Shown piece by piece: positions 35,349 through 45,049 of a DNA stretch of 64,000 nucleotides (position 1 is its first letter; each line of letters starts with the position of its first letter). A model generated the notes under the pieces. That model worked only from the letters and a program-made list of their open reading frames with translations. It ran no database searches and was not told where the DNA came from. The stretch comes from Acetatifactor aquisgranensis (lineage in GTDB: Bacteria; Bacillota; Clostridia; Lachnospirales; Lachnospiraceae): positions 103,298 to 167,297 of the forward strand of contig NZ_CALPDH010000010.1 in NCBI RefSeq assembly GCF_943193215.1, given 5' to 3'. Position numbers and translations under genes: made by a program.

Positions 35349-38300
35349 ATGAAAAGGAAAGTGGCTACATTTTTGGCGGCTGTTCTTGTTTTAGCGGTGG
35401 GATTTTCCTCCTATGCCTCGGGATTGGATACAATTCCGCAGGCCGGACAGGGAAATACAGCAGCAGACAGTGAGGAGAGTACAGTGCCGGGAGAGGGGGC
35501 CGGGAACCCGGACGGCACGGGAACCGGGGAGAATCAGACAGACCCCTCTGCGGACGGCAGCCAGCCAGGCGCAGGCCAGTCTGGAAGCGGTTCGGGGGAC
35601 AGCGCCCAACCGGGTGAGTCCGGGAATGGGGCCGGTTCGGGGGACGGTACTCAGCCAGGCCAGTCCGGGAGCGAAGCCGGTTCGGGAGACAGCGCCCGGC
35701 CGGGTGAGTCCGGGAATGAGGCCGGCTCGGGGGACAACGCCCAGCCCGGCCAGCCGGACAGTGCGGCCGGACCCGCAGACGGCGTTCAAACCGAGCCCGG
35801 AGCGGAGACCGGTTCAGGGAATAATGTACTGCCGGACAATACAGCCGGCACCAGGAGCCAGACCGGGCCTTTCGGACAAGTGGACGTGTACATAGGATCC
35901 GCGCTGATCCTTAAAAAGGATGTGACTTTCCGCGTTGTTTTGAGGGATGCCGACGGAAATGCCTGCGGAGACGACGGTTTCGTCTTGCTGGGCAAAGACA
36001 ATGGGAAGAGTCCGGATGCAGGAATCGCGCGTTTCAAGGGCCTTGAAGGGGGCAGATACACCCTGACGGTATCTGCAGAGGGCTTTGGCTTTGCCACCTA
36101 TACCCAGGAAATCGAGGTGGCAGGGGGCAGAAAGCGCGTGGAGCTGATGACAGGCTTTGTGGAGGGCGAGAGTATAAGCTATACGGCAGGAGCCGCCCAC
36201 CCCGGCGTGCTGCTGATCGGCGACGTCAACGGAGACGGCCTTGTCAATGAGGGGGACGAAAAAATCCTGATGGAAGCCATAGAAGGAGACGGCATCGCGT
36301 CCCATCCCCAGGCGGATCTGAACGGAGACGGCGTGGTGGACCTGGTGGACCTGGAGTATCTGACCAAAGGTTCCAAAGGGGACAGGGATATTCTTTCCTA
36401 TATTGAGAGCTCCGTCTCCCCGGCGGCAATGCAGCTGAATCTGGGTGCGGGCACCCGGGTGGAAAAGGGCAGCCTGGAGGAACTGCTGGAAAATGACGCG
36501 CCCCTTATGCTTAAGAACGAAAAAGGCGTAATTTCCAATGACAGCCCTGTGATGCTGGAATTCAACGTGAACGCGGCAGATGAGGACGCTATGTCCGACG
36601 GTATAGTAATTGAGACAGGGGAGGATACTGACATCACTTCCGCGTCTTTCAGGATTGAATATGTGGACGCGGACGGACAACGGGATGTGAAAGATATTCC
36701 CGTGGAAGAGGGAATCCATTTTCTTCTGGAGGATTCCGAGGTGCGGGCGCTTCGGGACAAAAACGGGAATATAGAAGTATATCTGGGCAGACAGGTGGCC
36801 ATAAAAAGGGTGACTCTGACCATTAAGGCAGTGAAAGACGGAGAAGGCAATTCCGTGAACCTGGCCGAGATTTCAAAGGTAGAGTTTGTCAACGGTATGG
36901 AGAACCGGATTCCGGAGCCGGAGGCGGATATCCCCCAAAACTTAAGGGCATCCGTCGGAAGCGCCAGAATCTCTCTTTCCTGGGATGCCTGTATCAATAT
37001 CACAGGCTATGAAGTGGAAATCGCCAAGGACGGCTCCGGTCTGGAGCCAGAGACAGTGATGGTCCCTAAGAACGCCCTTGACATTGTCTCCTTTGGCGGC
37101 AGGGAACTGGTGAATTATGAGGAGTACCAGGTGAGGGTGCAGTCCGTGAACGGCACCTGGCGCAGCGGATATGGGGAAAGGATCACGGTCACCCCGCAGC
37201 CCAGCGGCAAGCCGGACAAGCCGGATAATGTGTCCGCAGCGGGAGACTATCGGAGCATCAGGATCTCCTGGAAGCGTATGAAAGATACCCTTACGTATAA
37301 TCTGTATTATAAAAAGAGCGTCGAGGGGGAATATCAGAAGATAGAGGGAATCACGGCAAACAGTTATACCATTACAGGACTGCCTGACGCTACGGAATAC
37401 ACGGTCTATGTCACCGGCGTGAATGAGTACGGCGAGAGCGGGCCCTCGCTGTCAGCGGCGGCTACCACATTTGACTCCTATCCCGCGGTCATACCCAAAT
37501 ACGGGATGATTAATTTCGAAGAGAAAGGAAAGGTCAGCGCCCACATCCTGAGCGCCTCCCTGGGCGGCGGCAAGATGGAACAGAGCCCTTTGGATGTGCA
37601 GGCAGGCACGGCATGGGGGACTGTGGACAATGACCCGTCCTCCTACTATTACAGAGGCACCTGGGACGACGGCGGCTACAACTGGATGGGAGCAGGCAAC
37701 GGCCTTATCTATGAGTTCGACCAGGCTTACAAAATGGATACCTTTGCTTTCCACGATGACACATCCCGGGATACCGGCTACTTCTATGCGAAAGTCACCT
37801 GTTGGGATGAGGCCGGAAAGAAAATATTGGATAACAAGAATGTCTCGATCAGCCGCAAAGCGGATAAGGAAGGCAGGGTATACTATGTGGTAAAGCTGCC
37901 GGAACCTGCCAATATTAAGAAAATTCAGTTCGGCCTTGCCCGCTATGGGGCGCAGGGGAACCGCATCACAGTGTCTGAGGTCTGTTTCTACCATTATGAT
38001 ACCCTGTGGGCAGATATCATGGGACTGTATGCGGACGATCTCCATACCGTACTGCGGGAGGATGTGGAGCAGAAAGACATAGATGCCCTGAGGACACGCA
38101 TCAACACCGCGGATCCGATCAGCAAGGAGTACCATCCGGATCAGGAACTGCTGGAACTGGAACTTGCCACAGCAGAGGCAATCTTAAAGGACGGCAGCCT
38201 GCAGGCTTCAGTGGAGATTCATGGCGGCATTACCACAAAGGATGTGAACAGGGGCTTTGGCGGTCTGAACGCCTGGCAGCCTCTGGGCGTGACTGCGGCT

Positions 38301-40928
38301 GCCCAGGAGGAAATCGTGGTCTATGTAGGCCATAACAGCAAGAAGACCGGAGAGGATGCCAGCCTTCAGCTGGTTGCTACCCAGTACCATGCGGAGGCGT
38401 CAGCCATGAGCAGCGTCGTGGGGACATTGAAAGTAGGCCCCAACAAGATTACCGTGACGAAGATATCTTCCACTACAGGAGTGGAATCCGGCGGCGCGCT
38501 GTACGTCCAGTATACGGGAAACGGCGGAGGGAATGACAGATATGCAGTCCGTGTCAGCGGCGGCGTGCAGGTTCCGAGACTGGATCTCTACCAGGTGACG
38601 GACGAAGCCGAAAGGCTGGAGCGGGCGACGGCTTACGTGGAAGCGCTGGATGCCTTTGCAGGACAGATGGAAAGCAGGCACGGGGAGGTCCATCAGAACG
38701 CCGGTAATCCTGTGGTAAACTATAGCTATGAGGAGACGAACTGTATTCTGGGCGCTTCGGATATCCTTTTGGATACTATGATGCTCTCGCTTCCTGCCAA
38801 ACAGATTCTGGCCGGCACGGGAACCGGAACGGCGAAAGAGCGGGCCGGCAGACTTTTGACCTCCATGAAGTCCGTTGAGGATGAGATGTATTTGTTCTAT
38901 CAGCACAAGGGCCTGAATGACACGGCGCCGGAGGAGAAGAACAAGATTCCCAAGGGACATCTGAATATCCGGTATCAGCGGATGTTCTCGGGGGCGTTCA
39001 TGTATGCGTCAGGCAACCATATCGGTATTGAATGGGGCTCTGCGCCCGGTCTTACATCCTCTCCGGGACTTGTGGCGGGAGCGGACGGAAAGTATGAATC
39101 CGGGCGGCTGTTCGGATGGGGGATAGCCCATGAGATAGGGCACTGCATCAATCAGGGATCCTACGCGGTGGCGGAGGTCACCAACAACTACTACGCGGTG
39201 CTGGCACAGGCAAAGGACCGTAACGACAGCGTCCGCTTCCAGTATGCGAATGTCTACGAGAAAGTGACGTCAGGCACAAAGGGGCCGGCCGGGAATGTGT
39301 TCACCAGACTGGGAATGTACTGGCAGCTACACCTGGCTTATGACAGGGGATATAATTATAAGACCTATGAAAAATATGAAGAGCAGCTGGCGAATCTGTT
39401 CTTCGCAAGAGTTGACACTTATGCCAGGGATACGTCCAAGGCGCCCAGTCCCAACGGCGTGAAGCTGAAGCTGGCCGGGGACAAGGACCAGAATCTGATG
39501 CGCCTGTCCTGTGCGGCGGCACAGAAAAACATTCTGGAATTCTTTGAACGCTGGGGCATGACGCCCAACGAGGAGACCCGGGCTTATGCCGCGCAGTTTG
39601 CAGTGGAGACAAGGGCCATCTACTATGTATGCGACGACTCCAGAGTCTATACGCTCCAGGGCGGGAGCAGCATCCTTGGAACAGAGGGCAAAGTGGAGGC
39701 CGTGGGAGATGCGGTGACTGCGGTGGTCAACGCTGCGGACGCCAATCAGGTGGACATCGCTCTCAGCTCAAAAGCGATTCCGGCAGATGACGTATTGGGT
39801 TACGAAATTGTCCGCTGTTCCTATTCGGGCGGTAGGATCCAGAAAGAGACAGCCGGTTTTGCCGCAGGCGGGAGCGGTACTTTCAGCGACAGGGTATATA
39901 TGAACAACCGTGTGGTATGGTATGAAATCACGGTAATCGATCAATACCTGAACCGCTCTGCGGTGAAGACGCTGAATCCTTTGAAGATAGAGCATGACGG
40001 CAGCCTGGACAAGAGCTTCTGGACGGTGAGCGCCAACGGTCTGACGGCTGTTGACGTCCCGGAGGCGGCGGGCGACGACAATGATCCCTGCGCGCCGGAA
40101 CCGGAGAATGTGGCGGAGCGCGTCATAGACGGCGATGTATCTACAGTATATACGGCGACGGCAGGCAGTGGCGCGGAGATTGTTCTGGAATTCAATAAGA
40201 CCCTGACTGTGGCGGGCTTTAAGTATCGCACAGGGGCTGAGATGGACGGTAATTATACCGTGCAGGCGCTCTCCGACGGCATATGGGTGGAGGCTGCATC
40301 CGGCAGCTTCGCAGGAAAGCAGAGCGATACGATTTATTTCGCCAACCCGGACGGAAAATATGTGAGCACCTATGGGGCCACAGCCGTGAAGCTGATCTTA
40401 AGCGGTCAGAGCAGCCAGGTATCCATAGCGGAGCTGGACGTGCTGGGCGTCACGGGCGACAATGTGGACTTCAGGCGGACGCAGGACAGTACGGCGGCAA
40501 TCGGAAAGCTGGCGGAGGACTATCGTTACGGCCAGGCGGCAGGGGACGTGATTCCTGCAGGATCCATTGTCTTTACGGGAAGCTATAAGGGCAATCCCGC
40601 GTATAATGCGGTGGTGCTCTTCGATCAGGACGGCGATATCGTCGGAGGAACGGATGCCGACGGGAACCTGAAAGCACAGTTCATCATATTGGCGGATGTG
40701 CCGCCTGCGGGCAATATCCAGAATGTATCGGACGGCACATGGATTTATTGGATAGAAAGCGGAGGACAGGAGTCCCTGATCGGGGTCGCGAAGGTGCGGG
40801 CAGAGCTTTACCGCGTGAACGATGCCCTGACAAACGAGGGCCAGAGGCTTGTCAGCGACTCTCTGTTTGAAGCTGTGCCGGAGAAGCTGCCGGAGATTCA
40901 TTTCAACGGCGGCACGGTGCCGCAGGAG
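35349..40928 (+). CDS. Secreted M60-type metalloprotease with dockerin, FnIII and discoidin-like domains
   Basis: 1860 residues, signal peptide ending near AVGFSSYASG. Order: Gly/Ser/Pro/Gln repeats (25-180, units like GSGDSAQPGESGN); CnaB-like domain (about 183-275); a pair of dockerin-type calcium loops DVNGDGLVNEGD and DLNGDGVVDLVD (about 289-342); beta domain (350-520); two fibronectin III domains (about 528-709); discoidin-like domain (714-880); M60 region with gluzincin site H1261, E1262, H1265 and E1276 (HEIGH...AEVTNN); a second discoidin-like domain (about 1568-1700); unknown end. M60 enzymes cleave O-glycosylated mucins. No sortase motif or C-terminal helix is seen. Stop at 40929-40931; the cohesin-like gene follows. 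Confidence 0.85.
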
Positions 40929-40943
40929 TAGAAAGGGGACAGC

Positions 40944-41927
40944 GTGAAGAAAAAACGGATTTGTATCTATATGACGGCGCTTTCGCTTTTGTTGTGCCCC
41001 GTGCGGGCACGGGCGCAGAGCGGCGACAGCTTTCAGCTGGATTCCTCAGGACAGGTTACTCTGGATTCTTTCCATGCGGAAAAAGAAGGGATTTCATCCA
41101 TGAGTTTTTCCCTGACCGTGGAGCCGGAGGATGCGGCTAAGGTGGAATTCTTGTTTGCCGGAAGCGGCGCGGAGATTCTGGAGTATACTTATCATGCGGA
41201 GGAGAAAGAACTGAATATCTACATGGCGGGGACAGACCCTCTGTTCGCAGAGGGCGCAGAGTCCCTGGCGGTGGGCAAAGTGGTGGTTACGGATGGGAAC
41301 GGACAGAGCGTCAAGGCGACAGTGGGAGTCGTGCCGGACTCGCTGAAATATGTCTATGGCAGCAGCCTTAAGTGTGTGGAGGGAGTGGGGATACCGGAGA
41401 ATGTGCAGATCGGGGGGACGGAGGCAGCCACTCCCACCCCGGAACCGCCCCCGGCCAACACTCCCGGGCCTGCGGAGACGCCCGTCCCCACCCCGGAGCC
41501 ATCCGGGAATCCGCCTGTGCCCACCCCGGCCCCGGCGGATACAGGACAGAATTCCGCACCATCGGATTCTGCGCCGTCAGACTCTGCATCGTCCGGCATA
41601 CCGCTGGTGGTGGCGCCCAGGCCGGTAGCGCCCACAGCCACTGCCAGGCCGACGGCCCGCCCCCAGGAGAACGAGAGCGATTCCGGGCAGGCAGAAGACA
41701 TCTATGAGCTTACGCCCATACCGTTGGAGCCGGAGAGCACCGGCCCCGAGCCTGATGATACGGAGGAGACTGTTGAAGAGGCTTTTTTTGGGGGCGGAGA
41801 CGAGTCCGAACAGGAAAGCGGTTTTCTGGGAGAGATGAAGCTGATTCTGGCGGGGCTGGCGACCGCGACGGTAGTGGCAGGAGCAGGCGGGGCAGTCGTC
41901 GCAGTGCTGGTAAAGAAACCCAAGTAG
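40944..41927 (+). CDS. Membrane-anchored cohesin-like surface protein
   Basis: 327 residues. Signal peptide (about 1-24), one beta-rich domain (28-140) whose pattern (DSFQLDSSGQVTLDS, SFSLTVEPEDAAKVEFLFAG, AVGKVVVTDGNGQ) resembles a cohesin, then a Pro/Thr/Ser-rich wall-spanning linker (145-285) and a C-terminal helix (about 303-323) ending KKPK. GTG start 13 bases after the protease stop with AAAGGGGAC upstream, so the pair is cotranscribed. It could dock the dockerin-bearing protease to the cell. Cohesin identity is by pattern only. Confidence 0.6.
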   Translation: MKKKRICIYMTALSLLLCPVRARAQSGDSFQLDSSGQVTLDSFHAEKEGISSMSFSLTVEPEDAAKVEFLFAGSGAEILEYTYHAEEKELNIYMAGTDPLFAEGAESLAVGKVVVTDGNGQSVKATVGVVPDSLKYVYGSSLKCVEGVGIPENVQIGGTEAATPTPEPPPANTPGPAETPVPTPEPSGNPPVPTPAPADTGQNSAPSDSAPSDSASSGIPLVVAPRPVAPTATARPTARPQENESDSGQAEDIYELTPIPLEPESTGPEPDDTEETVEEAFFGGGDESEQESGFLGEMKLILAGLATATVVAGAGGAVVAVLVKKPK

Positions 41928-41954
41928 ACAGGAATAGATAAGGAGGAGATTTTA

Positions 41955-42977
41955 ATGGTCAAAGTGACATTGGGCGGCACAGGGATCACGGTAGAGAAAA
42001 ATGCGTTCGGAGCGCTGCCTATACAGCGCATCTCCGCCCAGGAGGCGGTGAAACTTCTGCGCAAGGCGTATGACAGCGGCGTGACATTTTTTGACACGGC
42101 CCGTTTCTACACGGACAGCGAGGAGAAGCTGGGCGAGGCCTTCGAGGGCATGAGGGATAAAATCTATATCGCTACCAAGACCGGCGCTGCCGACGCGGAG
42201 GGTTTCTGGAAAGACATCCACACCTCCCTGAAGAACCTGCGCACCGATTATATCGATATCTACCAGTTCCACAATCCCGCTTTCTGCCCAAAGCCCGGAG
42301 ACGGCAGCGGCCTTTATGAGGCTATGCTGGAGGCCAAAGAGAAAGGCATGGTGCGCCACATCGGCATTACGAACCACAGGCTGAGAGTGGCCCATGAGGC
42401 GGTGGAGAGCGGCCTCTACGAGACGCTGCAGTTTCCTTTCTGCTATCTGGCCACGGAGAAGGACATCGAGCTGGTGGAGAAATGCAAAGAGGCGGGCATG
42501 GGCTTTATCGCCATGAAGGCTCTCTCCGGCGGCCTGATCACCAATTCCGCGGCGGCATACGCGTTCCTGGCCCAGTACAGCCATGTGCTTCCCATCTGGG
42601 GCGTGCAGCGGGAGAGTGAGCTGGACGAATTCCTTTCCTACATCGATAATCCGCCTGTCATGAATGAGGAACTGGCAGATGTGATTGCTCGTGACAGGGA
42701 GGAGCTTTTGGGAGAGTTCTGCCGGGGCTGCGGATACTGCATGCCCTGTCCTGTGGGGATTGAAATCAACAACTGCGCACGCATGAGCCTGATGATCCGC
42801 CGCTCCCCGTCCGCCGGGTGGCTGACGCCCGCGGCCCGGGAGAATATGAAAAAGATAGAGAACTGTCTCCACTGCGGCAAGTGCAAGTCCAAATGTCCTT
42901 ACGGCCTTGACACGCCGACGCTTCTGGAGAAGAATTATAAGGATTACTGTGAGATTCTGGAAGGGAAAAAGTACTAA
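41955..42977 (+). CDS. Aldo/keto reductase with C-terminal 4Fe-4S domain
   Basis: 340 residues. The aldo/keto reductase barrel (1-255) shows GVTFFDTARFYTDSEEKLGEAF with catalytic Asp and Tyr, and KTGA with Lys. Residues about 255-325 carry ferredoxin-like cysteines CRGCGYCMPCP and CLHCGKCKSKCP, enough for two clusters. Such fusions are common in anaerobic Clostridia; the electron donor may be ferredoxin rather than only NAD(P)H. AGGAGGAG precedes ATG 41955. Substrate unknown. Confidence 0.85.
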   Translation: MVKVTLGGTGITVEKNAFGALPIQRISAQEAVKLLRKAYDSGVTFFDTARFYTDSEEKLGEAFEGMRDKIYIATKTGAADAEGFWKDIHTSLKNLRTDYIDIYQFHNPAFCPKPGDGSGLYEAMLEAKEKGMVRHIGITNHRLRVAHEAVESGLYETLQFPFCYLATEKDIELVEKCKEAGMGFIAMKALSGGLITNSAAAYAFLAQYSHVLPIWGVQRESELDEFLSYIDNPPVMNEELADVIARDREELLGEFCRGCGYCMPCPVGIEINNCARMSLMIRRSPSAGWLTPAARENMKKIENCLHCGKCKSKCPYGLDTPTLLEKNYKDYCEILEGKKY

Positions 42978-43050
42978 CCTGAGCGGTTTGAGCCTAATGC
43001 AGCAGACTGCGCTGCAAATCACATAATTTCTCCCGCAGAGGATATACTAA

Positions 43051-43085
43051 CGGCAGTGGAAAACGGATAAGCGTTTTCACTGCCG
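43051..43085 (+). promoter_or_regulatory. Leader hairpin upstream of eno
   Basis: CGGCAGTGGAAAACG (43051-43065) pairs with CGTTTTCACTGCCG (43072-43085), one bulge, loop GATAAG. TATACT hexamers lie just before (43043) and just after (43089). No T-run follows, so it may be a 5' mRNA-stabilising hairpin or an operator rather than a terminator. Confidence 0.5.
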
Positions 43086-43122
43086 TATTATACTGCATAA
43101 TTATCCAAAGGAGGAATTTCAT

Positions 43123-44448
43123 ATGATCACATATCTGGAAATCAAGTCTGTCCATGCCAGAGAGATTCTGGACTCCCGGGGGAATCCCACGGTGGAGGCC
43201 GATGTCTTCGTCCAAAGCAGCGCCGACGGGCAGTACTATATCGGCACCGCCGCCGTGCCCTCCGGCGCCAGCACAGGCAGGTTCGAGGCCGTGGAGCTGC
43301 GGGACGGGGAGCCGAGGTATTTCGGCCTGGGCGTCCAGCATGCTGTGAAAAATGTAAACGAGAAGATAGCACCGGCGCTGACAGGAAAGAACGCCATGGA
43401 CCAGATTGCCATAGACAGGCTTCTGATAGAGCTGGACGGCACGGAGAACAAGAAGAACCTGGGCGCCAACGCCACTTTATCCGTATCTTTAGCCTGTGCC
43501 AGGGCCTCTGCCAAGGCGCTTTCCATGCCGCTCTACCGCTATGTGGGCGGAGCTGGGGCGCATCTGCTGCCTGTGCCGATGATGAATATCCTCAACGGCG
43601 GAAAGCATGCCGCCAACACGGTGGATTTTCAGGAATTCATGATTATGCCCATCTGCGCGGACAGTTTTGCCGATGCCTTGCGGATCTGCGCCGAAGTCTA
43701 CCATAATCTGAAAAAGCTTCTGCAGGACAAGGGGCTGTCCACGGGAGTGGGTGACGAGGGCGGCTTCGCGCCGGATCTGCCGGATGCGGAGAGCGTGCTG
43801 ACATTCCTGGTGGATGCCATCCGGGCCTCCGGATACAAGCCCGGCGAGGACGTGTGGATTGCCATAGATGCGGCATCCAGTGAATTGTATAACGAAAAAA
43901 CAGACATGTACCACTTCCCCGGGGAGAGCAGCTTAAAAGGCGAGGAAGTCATCCGCAGCACGGACGAGATGATTTCCTATTTTGAGAAGCTCACCCAGAG
44001 CTTTCCTATCATATCCATCGAGGACGCCCTGGCGGAGGACGACTGGGACGGCTGGCAGAAGCTGACAGGGAGGCTGGCCGGAAAGGTGCAGCTGGTGGGC
44101 GATGACCTTTTCGTCACCAACAAGAAGCGCCTGGCGGCAGGCATTAAGCTTGGGACTGCCAACTCCATCCTGGTAAAGGTGAACCAGATAGGCACCCTTA
44201 CGGAGGCTTTCGAGGCCGTGGAACTGGCCCACAAGAACAATTACACAGCCGTCATGTCCCACCGCTCCGGCGAGACGGAGGACACTACCATCGCCGATCT
44301 GGCCGTAGCCTGGAACACCGGGCAGATCAAGACCGGCGCCCCCTGCCGCAGCGACAGAGTGGCCAAGTATAACCGGCTGCTGCGGATTGAGGAAGAGCTG
44401 GAGGCAGCTGCGGAATATCCCGGGCTTACGGCTTTTCATGTGCAGTGA
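43123..44448 (+). CDS. eno: Enolase
   Basis: 441-residue cytosolic enzyme converting 2-phosphoglycerate to phosphoenolpyruvate. Typical motifs: VHAREILDSRGNPTVE at the start, GVGDEGGFAPDL, SIEDALAEDDW (metal Glu/Asp), VGDDLFVTN, SILVKVNQIGTLTE and MSHRSGETEDTTI. Slightly longer than most bacterial enolases near the end. AAAGGAGG precedes ATG 43123. A strong terminator follows. Confidence 0.97.
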   Translation: MITYLEIKSVHAREILDSRGNPTVEADVFVQSSADGQYYIGTAAVPSGASTGRFEAVELRDGEPRYFGLGVQHAVKNVNEKIAPALTGKNAMDQIAIDRLLIELDGTENKKNLGANATLSVSLACARASAKALSMPLYRYVGGAGAHLLPVPMMNILNGGKHAANTVDFQEFMIMPICADSFADALRICAEVYHNLKKLLQDKGLSTGVGDEGGFAPDLPDAESVLTFLVDAIRASGYKPGEDVWIAIDAASSELYNEKTDMYHFPGESSLKGEEVIRSTDEMISYFEKLTQSFPIISIEDALAEDDWDGWQKLTGRLAGKVQLVGDDLFVTNKKRLAAGIKLGTANSILVKVNQIGTLTEAFEAVELAHKNNYTAVMSHRSGETEDTTIADLAVAWNTGQIKTGAPCRSDRVAKYNRLLRIEEELEAAAEYPGLTAFHVQ

Positions 44449-44493
44449 GAAAGGAGCTGCTGTCAGATAGCTTCTGTTTTCATAAAATACTGT

Positions 44494-44538
44494 CATGAGG
44501 GATTCGCGTCAATTGGCGGGAATCCCTCATGTTTTATT
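44494..44538 (+). terminator. Terminator of eno
   Basis: CATGAGGGATTC (44494-44505) pairs perfectly with GAATCCCTCATG (44520-44531), followed by TTTTATT. Confidence 0.9.
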
Positions 44539-44693
44539 CCGCTCCGTGAACCCTGATATAACGAAAATGGAAGACAATCACGCGCCTCGCCCTAATACTT
44601 ATTATAATAACTGCACATTGATTTACCATTACCGACTGAATTAAATCAGATAAGGCGGTTAATGCCCATGCTTTCGCTTTTGTATATCCCGTC

Positions 44694-44885
44694 TTACAGC
44701 CAGACAAACAATAGATAACAGGCTCCGCCAAGCAGCAGCAGAATCAGAAGAACCGGTAGAAAGACGGTTATGACAGATGCCAGAAGCATAGCAGGCAAAT
44801 CCCCTTTTTCCAGAGGTTCCTCTCTGAGCTGTTTCTCCTTTTCCGAATCTATATCCTTTGGTATTCTCCGCCAGGCTTTCCACAT
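44694..44885 (-). CDS. Small single-pass membrane protein, unknown
   Basis: 63 residues from ATG 44885 with GGAGGGG 7 bases upstream. A charged N-terminal half (WKAWRRIPKDIDSEKEKQLREE) precedes one long hydrophobic helix (LLASVITVFLPVLLILLLLGG, written in parts: residues about 33-60). No family recognised. It lies downstream of the left Opp operon and of the three-way-junction element on the same strand and could be its accessory subunit or an independent gene. Longer in-frame starts to 44936 have no ribosome site. Confidence 0.5.
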   Translation of the reverse strand: MWKAWRRIPKDIDSEKEKQLREEPLEKGDLPAMLLASVITVFLPVLLILLLLGGACYLLFVWL

Positions 44886-44955
44886 AGCGTTGCCCCTCCG
44901 TTTCGTTCTTGTTCCAGAAGTAGGTTTTATTTGCAAAATTTATCACAAATGTCTC

Positions 44956-45047
44956 CAGGTATGGCTCAGGGGTTCTAAGGCAGGGACATTCTTCCCGGCC
45001 TCAGAAACCCCTGCTCTATGGCAAAATACTGCTTTGCCTCATACCTG
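44956..45047. ncRNA. Three-way-junction structured element, unknown
   Basis: P1: CAGGTATG (44956-44963) with CATACCTG (45040-45047). P2: CAGGGGTTCT (44967-44976) with AGAAACCCCTG (45003-45013), continuing through GGC/GCC and GGGA/TCCC to a 6-base loop. P3: GGCAAA (45020-45025) with TTTGCC (45033-45038). All pairs are Watson-Crick, so the active strand is uncertain. It sits three bases past the OppF-type stop. No T-run on the minus side, so it is not a plain terminator there; on the plus side TTTTA follows. Confidence 0.4.
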
Positions 45048-45049
45048 TT

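Noticed and set aside
35560..35800. Short regular repeats that might suggest a CRISPR array
   Set aside because: They are in-frame Gly/Ser/Pro codon repeats in a secreted protein; no conserved direct repeat with unique spacers.
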